DNA of 64,000 bases from Podospora bellae-mahoneyi (GCF_035222275.1 NC_085883.1:2852001-2916000), one strand, 5' to 3'. Positions 46,588-58,167 are shown, counted from the stretch's first letter. Translations and numbers: made by a program. The notes: generated from the letters alone by a model not told the origin.

Positions 46588-47279
46588 ATGGCCTCCCAAT
46601 ACGAAGGCAAGCTCCCCACCGTCACCACCAACCATTCCATCTATCCCCCTACATATGCTAACCTCCCCCAACAGTCGAACACAACATCAAAACCCCCCCT
46701 CCCCCCACCCGCCGCCGCCAAATAGACATGTCCACCTTCACCTCCCACCTCACCTCCACCATCACCCCCGACAACATCACAAACCCCCACTCCATCCCAA
46801 ACCCAGTCGACCTCTCCGCCGCCTTCCGCCTAGTCCAAGACCAGTTCCTCACCCTCGCCTCCTCGGCCCCCTCCCAAGAAAACCAGTCCTTCCTCCTCTC
46901 CCTCGCCCAGTCTCTCGAGGAGGACACGCTCCACCCCCCGACCTCCCTCGAGGGCACCTCCCAGGAGTTCGTCGACTCCCTCGATCGCGTCCCGCGCAAG
47001 TCCCTCTCCCCCGACGACAAATGTCCCATCTGCATGGAGAACTTCCTCGACGATCCCTACTGCTTGGTGGCTGAGCTCCCTTGCAGGGGGAGACACAGGT
47101 TGGATCTGGAATGTGTCGGCCCATGGTTGAGAACAAAGGGGACGTGCCCTTGCTGTAGGGCTGACTTGGGAGAGCGAAAAAAGAGGAAGGAGGCGGAAGA
47201 GAGGGAGAAGGAGAAGGGCAAGAAACAAGAGGTGGAAGAGGAGGAGGAGGAGGACGATATGGATGGGTTGTACGCTTAA
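46588..47279 (+). CDS. Small RING-finger protein (putative E3 ubiquitin ligase)
   Basis: Two exons, 46588-46606 and 46675-47279, encode 207 residues. The intron appears to be GC-AG: exon 1 ends GAAG and the intron begins GCAAGC, with a GCTAAC branch site and CAACAG acceptor. This joins MASQYE to VEHNIKTPPPP in frame. The RING lies at about residues 130-175: CPICMENF, LPCRGRHRLDLECVGPWL, CPCCRADL. The spacing fits a C3HxC3 RING in which the usual second His/Cys after GRH is Asp (HRLDLEC). The C terminus is a Glu/Lys coiled-coil-like tail. The predicted role is E2-dependent ubiquitination; the substrate is unknown. The start could also be the Met at 46728, which would leave the RING intact. Confidence 0.8.
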
Positions 47280-47555
47280 TGTGGGTGGCACATGCACAAA
47301 GAGCGCTGGGAAAGAATATGGGAAATTAGCGATGCGATATCTGTCTCTCTGGTCTGTATAAAATGCTTGTAATCCCCAATAACCCGATGCAAAGATGCGA
47401 AATGACATTTGGCGAGACAAGGCAACATGCCCTTATTCAACAACCTGAGCTTTTATACTCCCTTCACTCTCCTATTTACGAGGCGAAAGTATGCACACCT
47501 GATGCTCAGCCAATCAACAACCCATCCATCCTTTCTCTTCTGTTTGTTGCGGTTC

Positions 47556-47978
47556 TCATTTTGGAAAAGAACTCGTCATCCTCCCCGCCTTCTTCCCCTC
47601 CTTACTAGAGTGGCTCTCCCTCGTCTTGCCATCCCGCGGTGCTTGTTTCTCCTCTGCCCTCTCGTTTGTTTCCTTTGATATTTCCCGGTTGGCTCCCGAG
47701 GCTTCCAAGGGGTTGTCGTACGGCCCCTTCCAGCAGGATTGGAATTCCAAGTCGGGGTCTGTGACGGTTGGGTCGAAGGCTGTGGCGCACTCGGCGGCTT
47801 CGTCGTCCGAACCAGATTTGGTGGAATCGTTGGGTCGGGGTTTGAGGGAGGTGCGGTCTTGGTCATCCTTGTAGGCTTGAAGGGGGAGAGAGGGGTTGTA
47901 TTGACGGGTTAGGGAAAGGGAGGAGGAAATGGGAAGGGGAGGCAGGGGGCGGCGGAGGGTGGTGCGGAGGAGGGACAT
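47556..47978 (-). CDS. Small predicted mitochondrial protein, unknown function
   Basis: Single frame of 140 residues starting at the Met at 47978 (MSLLRTTLRRPLPPLP). The frame is open upstream to 48203, but the residues before this Met read like leader. The first 25 residues are Arg/Ser/Leu/Pro-rich with no acidic residue, typical of a mitochondrial presequence. The remainder is hydrophilic, with AAECATAFDPTVTDPDLEFQSCWKGPYDNPLEA as the most protein-like block and a charged, probably disordered tail. I do not recognise the family. Coding is supported by the N-terminal pattern and the non-repetitive Cys/Trp-containing block, not by homology. Confidence 0.6.
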   Translation of the reverse strand: MSLLRTTLRRPLPPLPISSSLSLTRQYNPSLPLQAYKDDQDRTSLKPRPNDSTKSGSDDEAAECATAFDPTVTDPDLEFQSCWKGPYDNPLEASGANREISKETNERAEEKQAPRDGKTRESHSSKEGKKAGRMTSSFPK

Positions 47979-50732
47979 GATGCCTGGTGTGCTGGAATAT
48001 ATGTTATTCTTGGAGCGGGGGTCAACAGGTGTTTCCCACCTGGGGAGAGGATTCAATTTGATCAAGTATCGTGCAGTAGGGATGGTGAATTGATGGTGTT
48101 GCACAGAGATAATCGAACCACCACGTCTAGGTGGTGGTGCCCCCCAAACCATAAACAAATGATGCCCCTCTGACGTCATGACGACGACCGCACATTTGAA
48201 CATTCCCGCCTAAAATTACAGTTACACTTTTATCCCCCCCTCTTTCATCAACTCGCCTCATCAATCTGAAAAGGGCTAGAGAATCGTGGTTCCCCGCAGT
48301 GGGGCAGCCTTGTTCAATTGTCGTTTCTTTTTTTATTCCGTAGGCGGTTCAGGTTCAGGGGCTTTCTCTCGGGTTCGTATGTAAGCAATACCACACCAAC
48401 AACAGGGCTCAGGGCTGGAGGTTAAAGTTGGATGGAGATCTGTTCTTTTTCTTGTTTTATTTTTCAAGGAGTGAGTGTGGGAGTGCGGCATGCGACGTTG
48501 GATCGTAAAAACAAAATGAAGGTGGTTATTTTTAGCGGATTGTGGAATTGCATGTTTGGGTTTGTTTTCTGGGGAAGAAGAAATCAATTGTTGGGGTGAC
48601 GTTTTGTTTCGACAAGTGATGCGAGACTGTTCATTACTGTTGGGTTTTCCAAGGAAAATGATGGAAAGAGAGGCTTCTTTCTGTTTCAGAGCTGAAAATC
48701 AATCAGATCAACCGTGGAATGAAAGTTCTGGCTGGAAGATCTGCTGTGTCTTAGCCTGGCACCATCATCAAAGTTCATCCATCGAACATCAGCTCAGATG
48801 TCCAGCATCAACATTCATCACCTGCCTTCCTCACCTATTGCTAAACAAGCCACATTCCCAAGTCGCTGGGATTTGCGGTCGTCAGTCCTTGTGAATAACC
48901 AACCATTTGCAATGATCCCCGCATCTCGATCCACCAGTCAGTGCCGGCTTACCCATACGCAGCTTGCGTATGCCAAATGCCAAATGCCAACCCTCCGACA
49001 TCAACCACACCTCAGATCGCCCTTCCAATTGTACGGTCCTCCGACTCCGAACCCTGCCTATTCGCGCGTCCCTGAAATCTCTCCAATTCAGCTTGGCTCG
49101 CGAAACGTGCTCCGGTGTCTATCAGTCAATAAATTTCCACCGCTGTATACCTCTTGCCCCAAGTACATGATTGGTGGCGAGAGAGAATGATCCAATGTGT
49201 TCTGCCCTGAATACGCCGCCCTTGGGCGGTCAAACAACACCCAACACGGGAATACCGCAATGTCGCACCGTCCCAATCCCATGGGAAGGATTCATTCGCT
49301 TCTTCTCTGCTGGAACTTCTAGAAGATCTACCACCCCCTTCCCCTTCCCCCCCCTCGGTTCCTTGATCGCTCGATTGGGTGCGATAGATAACGCGGCCGA
49401 TATCCTATTGGTCGCTCCGTGCCGTGCGTTGGCCCGGGTGTTGGGTGTGTGGTAGGAGTGGAAAATGTAAAATGTATGTAGTCAACACTGAAAAGGGGGG
49501 ACGAATAAGACGCCGCAAGGCCGCAGCCGCAGCAGACCATCCATCCATCAATCAGCAGAAAAGAAAAAGAAAAACCGGGCTGGCGGATGGCAGGCAAAGG
49601 AAACAAAGACTCTGGTTCGGTATGCAATAGAAGGCTTCCAGAAGCTCTTTTCCCTTGTCCGGATTCGATCATCTGGTTTCAGGTTGTGCCGCAGGAAGCC
49701 AGTAGCGTCATGCACAACACATCTTCGGGACCTGAGAGGGCGGACATGGCCGAAGTTCGGTTGGCTTGGTGGATTCGAGCTCTCAGGCGGCGTGGCGAAA
49801 TTGTAGAGCCTCGGGCGGGTAGACGGAAGGTCCAGTGATGTGGATGAAGCCTCGGGGGAGAATGACACGAAGACAAACGTTTGGTGGTGAGGTGCCGTTA
49901 GTAGACCTGAGTGCGCCGCGGGGTCGCTGGCGGGAATGTTGATCAGTGTGTCCTGGCGATGGCCACATCAGGAACGACAAGTCATTTTCACCCGAGACAA
50001 CCACCCGCGATTACGAACCTGAGCTTTTTGTAGCGGGGTCGTGTGGTCGTGATGCTTGGACCAGCCCCAATCCTGAAGTCTTGGTTGATACCACACTGCT
50101 TTTCCGCATTGGTCCTCAGCGCGCCTCACGCACGTTTAGTACACCGCTTGTAGCTAATAGCAGCGACACCAAGCCCGTTTCACCGCAAACCGCACGTGGA
50201 AAACCCAGGATAACTTGCGTGCTTTAGTGCGCGGTGTCGCGGGAATCGACAGAAGGTAGGTGTACGGATACGCAGTGTGTGTGTCTCTCGCCCGTGATGT
50301 TTCGGCGTGCGGCTTGAGGTGGTGTTTGGTGCCGCTGCTGTTGATATTCAGTGTTATTCGTATCCCGTGATACAAGTCAAGAACAGGCCGCCGCACAACT
50401 GCACCTCTGCCTGATATCCACGCCGCGTTGCCGCTGTCGTGTAGAGATGCGGTCAGATGTATATGGCCTCTTCCCGTGGTCCTCCCCCGCATGTGAAGAC
50501 ACACACAACCTGTGATGCCGTGAGGGAGGAATCTCACCGTTCGGCTAGCAATGCCAGATGCTAGGCCAGGAGATGGCTTGGAATTGCTGCGCACGCACAG
50601 ATCGACTAACCTCTTTTCCCTCTGGTCTCTGCCAAAACAGCCCTCACCCCCCCGCCCGCCCCCATTGTGTGGTGGAGTGACCTCGCACCGTACCCTTCGC
50701 CAGAGTGAGGACAGGGGCCGTAAAGTTCCGAA

Positions 50733-50760
50733 CATGTGGCATGTGGCATGTGGCATGTGG
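50733..50760. repeat. 7-bp tandem repeat CATGTGG
   Basis: Four perfect copies of CATGTGG in a row. The unit contains the E-box-like core CATGTG. Confidence 0.85.
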
Positions 50761-50910
50761 GAAAGAGAGGGAGCGATCCAACGATGCGGCACTCGTCATA
50801 AAAAGAGATGGTCAGGGTCTGGGCTCACCGCACAGCGGGACCCAGCGACCCAGCGACCAGCGCGTTGCAATATCGGCGATGGAGGCAACATGCCTGAAGG
50901 GGAGACACTG

Positions 50911-50960
50911 GGACGGGCTGGGACGGGCTGGGACGAGCTGGCTCGAGCTGGCTCGAGCTG
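50911..50960. repeat. 10-bp tandem repeat GGACGGGCTG / GCTCGAGCTG
   Basis: Five 10-bp units: two GGACGGGCTG, one GGACGAGCTG and two GCTCGAGCTG, so the array shows stepwise drift along its length. Confidence 0.85.
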
Positions 50961-52382
50961 GACGGACGAAATGAATGGAATTTTCCCGAGAAGTCTTATC
51001 GCGGGTGCCTCCACCGGCTGAGAAGACGCCATTTTATGACTCTGGCGCTAGCCTGCCGGGCCAGGGCTGGCTGGCTGTTCAGCGCTGGGCTGCGTGAGGG
51101 CCACGATGCGTCCCATCTTTGTGCGAATATTCCACCGCAGGCACCGCAGGCCAGGGGGCCATAATGTACGTAAAGTCGACGGGTCGCCATGTGGCCTTTG
51201 ATTGCCTGCTGGAGCCCGCTACACCTCATGGAGGTAAGACAGAGACACTGACACCGAATAGCTCTCGTCCGAAAAACTTGTGCCCACTGCGAGGAAAAAG
51301 CCACCAGCTTGTTTCCGGGCGGGATCTGCGCGCTGATGAGTGAATCGGAAGCGCACTCAATTCCACAATAAAAAAAATAAAAAATAAAAAATAAAAAAGA
51401 GGTCTCACTCACCCCTCGTGGCGCTAGTTGGAGACAAACGGCCCCTAGACATCAAGTATCATATATCATACATGATAACAACAGACCTCAAAGCATTGTT
51501 CGCCAGGGAGCCTCCCGTCGTATATGGTGGTAGTTAATCAGAGGAATGGTCACCAGTTCCTCTCTTTATCGCGACGGCAGCTCCACCCCCCCTAAGGGTA
51601 GTGATCCCAGTGATCCCTGTGCATCCCAAGCCGCTTGTCTATCCGACCAGGGGTGCCGCTACCACGCCTCCAGCGACCAGCGCTGGCTTTCCTCCACCAC
51701 TGGCGGGCCAGCACCATTCTCGTCGAAGCCTTTCCCCTTCTAATAAACAGGGACCGACGACAAGCAACAAGCACTCCTCCCTTCCCCCCCCCCTCCCCCT
51801 TAAATGCGAAACAGCTGCTGATGCCCTTTCCCAGTGCTGTGTAACTGCATCTAGCTTGGTCCCTTGTTTGTGTGCGCCTGTGCCATTTCGATCTCGAATT
51901 CCATCTTTTCGTCTTCTCCCCCCAAGAGAAGAGAGCAAGCAAGCAATTGGCTTTCTTTGTTGTCGATACCCCTCAGCCTCTGGCCGACTGCCCGACCTGC
52001 ATGCGTACCGCATCCTACCGTTCTTCCCCAACACTCGCCTCTCCCCTCCTCCACCTCTACAACAACACCACCGCCGACGAACGACGCAAAATCGAGTGCG
52101 CCTGATAGATCCGACGAAATTAGCGACGCCGATTTTGACGACGCTCTCTACTGTATTACCACCTCGACGACGAGCGGCCGGTTCTCCCGCCAGCTTTCCC
52201 GCTTCCGCTCTCCCACGCCAAGACCGGAGCCGAATGAGGATCAGGTTTGGTGTTCTAGTGTCCCAGAATCACCAAAGCCGTTTTGAGCGCCGTCAAAGTG
52301 CATATCCTCAGGTTTTTGCATGGTCGTTTGAGTAGGAGCATCATCAAAAGAACACGGAAAAGGGAGCAAAGAAGCGGTAGCC

Positions 52383-54349
52383 ATGGGCAACAGCCAGGGC
52401 AAGCCCGTTGACCTCGATGGCGAAGGTGGGTTGCAACAAGGAATCGGGGCATATCAGGAGCGGTCATACTAACAACGAACAGTGAACTTGAACCACTTCC
52501 GCCTATTGCGAGTTGTCGGACGAGGAGCGTTTGGAAAAGTACGGATCGTCGAGAGAAAGGACACTGGGCTGTCGTTTGCGCTCAAGTACATTCGGAAAGA
52601 TGAAGGTTGGTGCACCATTGGGATCCCTCAAGGTCCTGACACTACAGATCAAGGACACGACGACTGACATGCGTGGATACAGTTGTGCGATCTGAAAGTG
52701 TACGCAACATCATTCGGGAAAGGCGAATGCTGGAGCACGTGAACCACCCGTTCATCTGCAACTTGCGCTACAGCTTTCAGGACATCGAGTATATGTACCT
52801 GGTGGTGGATCTGATGAGCGGCGGTGATTTGCGGTTCCACATTTCAAGAAAAACATTCACAGAAGATGCCGTCAGGTTTTGGATTGCCGAGCTGGGCTGT
52901 GCTCTGAGGTATGTGCACAGGCAAGGCATTGTCCATCGCGATGTGAAGCCCGACAACGTCCTTTTGGACGGAGAAGGTCACGTCCATTTGACGGATTTTG
53001 TAGGTTTCATGAGCCATATGACAGGGCTAGCTACGAGCGTCTGCTAACCTACTCACAGAACGTCGCCTCCGATATCATGCCAGGCAAAAACCTGACAAGC
53101 AAGTCCGGCACCTTGGCATATCTCGCCCCCGAGGTCTACGCAGGAAACGGCTATGACGTACGCGCGGATTGGTGGTCATTAGGTGTCTTATTCTACGAAT
53201 GCATTTACAACAAGGTACGAGAAAGCCCACAGCCGTTCCATGTCCTTGTTCTCTTCAACACTGGCCCCACATCGCGGAGTTCACCGGGAAGCCGCATGAG
53301 TAAGACTAACACCCGTTGCAGAGGCCCTTCGAGGGAAATTCCGAATCATCATTGAGCGCCGTGATTCAAGCTGCAAAGCCCAGGTTTCCCGTAACAAATC
53401 CTCCGGTGTCGCTTACATGCATGTACGCCATCCAGGCCGCCCTGGAACCCAATCCGAGCAAACGTATGGGCCACACATGGGAGAGCTTCATTCACAATGA
53501 CTTTTTCTCCATGATCGATTTCATGGCCCTGGAAAGGAAGGAGATTGAGCCAGTGTTTATCCCATCATCCGAAAAGACCAACTTTGACGCTACTTACGAT
53601 TTGGAAGAGCTACTTTTGGAGGAAGCGCCGCTTGAGGCTCGTGCGCGGAGACAGAAACCTAGGGAAAGGTTAAAGGACGACGCGACAGACAAGGAGATTC
53701 GTGAGGACGAGCTCTACAGGATGATAGAGACGGATTTCCGCAACTTTGACTACACTGTGGCCGCTTATAAGAAGTATGTTTCTCCACCATTTTCCCGCGG
53801 GTGCTTATGCTAACAACCGTTTCCAGAATCGCATCACAAACCACCCAACCAAACGGGCAACCAGCAGCACCAGCAGCCGCTGCCGGCAAAGAAAACCTCC
53901 AGCCCGGCACCGCCCAAACAACCGACACGGCCACAGCCGCGCCCGCCACGACAAACGGTAACTCCCCAACCGACAGCAACAAACTCACCCGCCCCCCGTC
54001 AAACCACTCGCGACGCAGCGCCCCAGGCCGCCCTCCCCCACTGCCGCCATACCCCCAGTCTTACAACCCCCGCGCTGGAAACCGTTCGGGACCAGGAATG
54101 ATTGTCGAGTCCCCAACAGGCGGCGTACAGGTTACTCTCGACGGGGGCGGCAGCTGGAGCGACCTTGCCAGACAGGACGCGACACTCCCAGCGGACGCCT
54201 CTGGGGCGAATAACGATCTGGATGGAAAGGAAAGCGGCGGTGGGGGTGTCTTTGGGTTTTTGAGCAGGAAGAAGGGGAGGGGGAATAGTCCAAAGCCTAA
54301 AGAAAGGGGTGTATTGGGCAAGGAGGGTGCGAGAGTGGTGATTGGGTGA
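52383..54349 (+). CDS. AGC-like serine/threonine kinase of the STK32/YANK type
   Basis: Six exons: 52383-52425, 52483-52605, 52683-52999, 53059-53214, 53322-53773 and 53827-54349, giving 537 residues. It starts MGNSQGK, an N-myristoylation-like end shared with animal STK32. Kinase marks are the Gly loop VGRGAFGKV, FALKYIRK (catalytic Lys), NLRYSFQDIEYMYLVVDLMSGGDLR, HRDVKPDN, YLAPEVY and DWWSLGV. After splicing the DFG motif reads DFN (LTDF|NVASDI), as in human STK32 (TDFNIA). The segment EPVFIPSSEKTNFDATYDLEELLLEE also matches the STK32 post-kinase region. The rest is Pro/Ser/Gly-rich and disordered. STK32 kinases are poorly characterised; membrane association through the lipidated start is inference. 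No frameshift or lost catalytic residue apart from the family-typical DFN is seen. Confidence 0.9.
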
Positions 54350-55678
54350 TTGTTTTTCTATCGTTATCATCTTTTCTTTGTTGAACATCTTCTTTTTTTT
54401 TCTGTCGTCGTCGTGGTACATTTTTGCACACACATCTACACTATCGTTCTTAATTTGTTTTCACATACACTGTTGACTGGGGAAGGGGATGGGGGTGGGG
54501 AGGGAAGAGGTAGTGGCTGTTGCATATTCTATCTTTATGGGATAGAAAAGGAGTCTGTTATTTTTTTTTGTTTTTGCTTTTGTTCTTATGGTGGGTGGTG
54601 GGTGGGGCAAATAGGGTGGTATATTTTTTTTGCATGGGGGGGGGCATCTCCTTTTATATTTGCTAGGTGGCGTGGTTGAGTGGAAATGAGAATGGATGGG
54701 GGAAAAGAAATACAGGAATCGTGTGTGGATGCTGAATGTGCGCGTGTTGTGTTCTTTGATTGCGTGTGCGGCTGTTTATTTAGGGTTTTCGTTGCGGGTT
54801 GTTGTTGTTGTTGTTGATGATGATTGTATGTCTGGCCTGGTGAGCAAGCGTTCGTTCTGTCTTCTCTGTCCTGGGGCAACATGACAGGATGACAGAAGGT
54901 ATGCAAGGGTGTTGATGGGGTGGTTGGTGGTGGTGGTACTGGCTGGAGAAGTTATATACCCATAGCTTTGTTGTCGTATATACGTACATATTTGAAGAAT
55001 AACAAAAAGTAAAATGATCATGATACGATGTCCTGTTGGAACTGTTGTGCTACGACTGGACTGCGCGCGCATGCTGGCCGACAGCTTCATACTCAAGTGT
55101 AGCAGGCTCGGGGGAATAAATGCCACTCAGATGGCCAGGACGAATTTCCCAGAGCATTGCCTTCAACACACAGGTTTGCATAGTTGAAAGGCTTTCGACA
55201 CCACTAGGCAGCATGTAGATACGCACCCGGTCATTTCACAATCACTTTACAATTCAAAGGGACACGGGATACACACACACACACCATAATCACTCCTTGT
55301 TATTCGGGGGTATCACAATCAAAATCCATAATTCCATGCTCGCCGCCCAAACAAAAACCCCCTCAATTCCCGATCGTGCTGGTGGCCCTCGTTAAAAACC
55401 AGCCGAGCCCCCCCCCCCCCCTTACTGGGTACCCTCAGTCAGGAAAAGAGTGAACCACCCGATCAATACATTGACCCATAGTCCAACAACTCCCGAACGC
55501 CCAAAATAAATCCCATCCAATATCCCCAAAAATAAATCCAACAGACCCACTCAATGCATACCCAACAACTTCGTCCAACGCCTCAAAAGTGTCCGAAGAG
55601 GATGCAGTTCGATGGAATCATCAATGGTATTAGGTTTCTTATTTGAGGACACCATTTTCCCCTAATCCTGAATCACAA
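54350..55678. other. Convergent intergenic region with simple repeats
   Basis: About 1.3 kb between the kinase stop and the Fpg stop. It holds G/T-rich stretches, a GTT run near 54800, a CA run at 55262-55273 and a 14-C homopolymer at 55408-55421. No gene was recognised; two 3' UTRs are expected. Confidence 0.5.
55408..55421. repeat. Poly-C homopolymer (14)
   Basis: An uninterrupted run of 14 C. Its length may be unreliable in the assembly. Confidence 0.9.
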
Positions 55679-56889
55679 TCACCTCATCAGCGCCTTTCTT
55701 CCCCGCTTGGCAACTGGCTTGGAAGGTTTGACACCCTCCTCCTCCTCCTCCTCCTCCTCCTCCTCGGTTTTTTTGACAGCGGCGCGCCGGCCACGTCTAG
55801 CCTTGGGTTTTGGCATGTCCGTAGACCCCCACTCGGCTTTGCGCTTCCTCCCCTTCGGTGCTGGCTTCTTCTCCTCCTGCCTCCCCCCATCCTCCTCCTC
55901 CACCACCCCCTCCTTGTTCTTTTCCTCCTCAACGACCACAGGAACACCGTCAAGAGTAATCTTCTGCAAGCGAGGAGCATAGCAGCTTGTCCGGTTCCCA
56001 ACTGTGACGTGAGCCAACGGTTCTCCCCCAGGGAGTGTAGGGTTCTCCGAGCCCTTGCTCCATCGATACTTGAAAAGCCAATCAGAGGGGAACTGGTGAG
56101 AGTCACCGAGCACGCCAACAGCTGTCTGACAAACGTATCGGATCACCTCGTACAGAGTCTTAGTCTGCGCGTCGGTGAGATGGTTGCATCTCTGCTCTGG
56201 GTGGATCCGGGACTGAAACAGCACCTCGTCACCGACCCAGTTTCCGATCCCGCTGATGAACTTCTGGTTGAGAAGCATAGCTTTGACCGCGGCGCGACTG
56301 GCGCGACACTTGGACTGGAAGTACGTAAGCGTAAACCTGTCCGTGTCTTGCACAGGGTCGGGGCCGTTTTCTTTGAGAGGAGCATGGCTGCGAATGTCAG
56401 CGCCGGGGCAGTCCACGAGACGAACTCTAGCCAGGCGCCGATAGTCGGTGAAAGCCACTTCCACCGCGGGGTTGCAGGTGGTCGTGAGGTGGAATTTTGT
56501 GTATTTGGGAGGCCAGGTTTCGACGCGTGTGTCCGTGTCCCGGTAAAGGGACGAGTAGGATGTTTGGACGCCCCTAATCTGAAGCCAACCCGTCATGCCA
56601 AAATGCATCACCACATGCGGAGCCTTATCAAGGACAAGCCAGAATAGCTTGCCTTGCGACCCGGAGGAGATGACCTTCCTCCCGGTCAAGGCAGCCGAAA
56701 CTGCGTCGCCGGTCGTGCCCGCCTTGCCAAAGATAATTTGGTCGTCGACAGCGGACGCGGTTCTGATGGTCTTGCCGACGAGATGTAGGCGCAGAAAGTG
56801 CACGATGCGCGCGACTGGGTTTGGGGTTAGTTATCATGATGATACAGAACAGAGAGTCATGAAAACTTACCTTCAGCTATCTCAGGCAT
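55679..56889 (-). CDS. Formamidopyrimidine-DNA glycosylase (Fpg/Nei family), eukaryotic zincless type
   Basis: Two exons on the minus strand, 56889-56871 and 56814-55679, encode 384 residues; intron donor GTAAGT, acceptor CCCAG, phase 1. The chain begins MPEIAEVARIVHFLR: after Met removal the N-terminal Pro and following Glu are the catalytic pair of Fpg enzymes. HFGMTGWLQ and FTDYRRLARVRL follow. The helix-two-turn-helix is QKFISGIGNWVGDEVLFQSRIHPEQ. No Cys4 zinc finger is present at its usual place near the end of the core, as in plant and other fungal Fpg proteins, which use a zincless finger. The last about 100 residues form a Lys/Arg/Glu-rich tail (Glu run encoded by TCC repeats at 55736) and may aid DNA binding or nuclear targeting. 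Role: base-excision repair of oxidised purines. Confidence 0.9.
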
Positions 56890-57589
56890 GTTTGCGAGAT
56901 GTGATGATCTCTGTCTAGAAGTCAAAGTGCAAGATGCGACTCGCGTGGTTCGGTGATTTGGAGACCAGCGAGTGCGAGTCCAACTACTTGAAAGCAGCTG
57001 GGCATCAAAGATGTCAGATAAGACCAGATAGAGATACCAACAGTTGTTGGAAGCAGACTTACAAAGATGGAAGACTTCTTTTGATGTGGAGGTGACAGAA
57101 AGTTGATCGATCACGAAGGTGAGAGTTGCATGTTATGGGAAAGGAAATTTTGGGAGAGACGCTCCAGGAAATATTGGGGGGTGTATATACATGGGAGGGA
57201 CAGCGTTGCGGCGGAACCAAATGTACACATATCTTTCACAGGTACGCTGCTGAAGATGCTCCAACAGGTGATTGCGCCCCTGAAGCGTTGGCTCTTCGTC
57301 GGCGCGTCGTGCTCTTATGGACGAGGAGTTAAAGGCCAAACACGAGTGCTCTGCGACTTCACGTGATGTGGTCAAAGCGCCCATGCTCCCGGCAGCTGGC
57401 CAAGCTTTCAAGCTTTCGACAGCCCCACTCTGCCGCAGCGGGTTTTTCCACTGCCCCACACAAACTGGGTAGCTTCAAAAACTCTGCGATTGCAACTTTT
57501 TCTCTTTCTTCCTCTCCAACATCAGACCACAACCATCACAACCACCAATCTGCTTCTGGTAAGTCGCATTTGCTTCCGCAGACGCGCTT

Positions 57590-57700
57590 GACAACAGCAA
57601 CGTTTCTATGATGACACAACCAATACCGCAAACTAGAGTCTTTGACCTTCGGGTATGAAACTAGCATTGTCACGTCAGTCTGAACTTTGTTGCTGTTGTC
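57590..57700 (+). ncRNA. snR78: C/D box snoRNA, snR78-like (25S U2421)
   Basis: Box C ATGATGA at 57608-57614 and box D CTGA at 57680-57683 are enclosed by a perfect 12-bp stem, GACAACAGCAAC (57590-57601) with GTTGCTGTTGTC (57689-57700). The mature ends are probably closer to the boxes. A guide CAAACTAGAGTC at 57629-57640 precedes a D' box TTGA (57642-57645). It is fully complementary to the conserved 25S segment GACTCTAGTTTG. The fifth nucleotide before D' pairs with the U that I count as U2421 in yeast numbering, the target of snR78. rRNA sequence and numbering are from memory. Confidence 0.93.
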
Positions 57701-57951
57701 GCCGCGCTGCAAACCACCGACCTTTGCAATCCGGACAGGACTGACCAGCAAGCAGTACTCTGGCCTCCTACGAGCCACAGTCGCGGATGGGAATCATAAC
57801 ACCTGATTGATGGGCATCATTTGCCTGGTGGAGGTCGATGGGGACACAGCACCACGACCGACCAACCGATCTTGAACAACTCTCACCACCGGTTGAGGCG
57901 TCAACGCTATCAGGTCAGTGCCCTTCGTCACCCTCATCTCTTCCCATCCTC

Positions 57952-58047
57952 GGATTTCATGATGTTCTTACTTTGCTTCGGCAAGTTGGAATTACCGACT
58001 GAAATATCTTTTAATGAAGACACAAATGGCTGTTTCTGATTGAATCC
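57952..58047 (+). ncRNA. snR77: C/D box snoRNA, snR77-like (18S U578)
   Basis: Box C is ATGATGT (57959-57965), one base off consensus, and box D CTGA is at 58036-58039. Terminal stem GGATT (57952-57956) pairs with AATCC (58043-58047). The guide TGGAATTACCG (57987-57997) lies one base before a perfect D' box CTGA (57999-58002) and is complementary to the universal 18S segment CGGTAATTCCA. The fifth nucleotide before D' pairs with the U of CGGU, the snR77 target Um578. A C' box-like ATGAAGA follows at 58014. Confidence 0.93.
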
Positions 58048-58167
58048 AACACTTCTTACCTTTTCACTTCTCCATTGGTTGTGCGGCTTTCAGACGCTAA
58101 CATCCATCAAGCAGATCATCCATACCTGTCACTGAGTAAGTCGACAGCTTCTTTCACCAGCACTCGC

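Larger units (their letters stand above)
47979..52382. other. Gene-free region upstream of the STK32-type kinase
   Basis: About 4.4 kb without a recognisable gene. Two short GC-rich tandem repeats are listed separately (50733 and 50911). An A/T run of AATAAAAA units lies at 51368-51400. The last 700 bp are CT-rich and probably the kinase promoter and 5' leader. This leader keeps two overlapping frames open (51601-52335 and 51864-52286), and the second contains an acidic DEISDADFDDALY stretch. Neither can be joined to the kinase by an obvious splice. Confidence 0.5.

Noticed and set aside
51601-52335. 244-codon frame in the kinase leader
   Set aside because: Composition follows the CT-rich leader (Pro/Ser/Arg/Leu), and another frame overlaps it. 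No splice connects it to the kinase.
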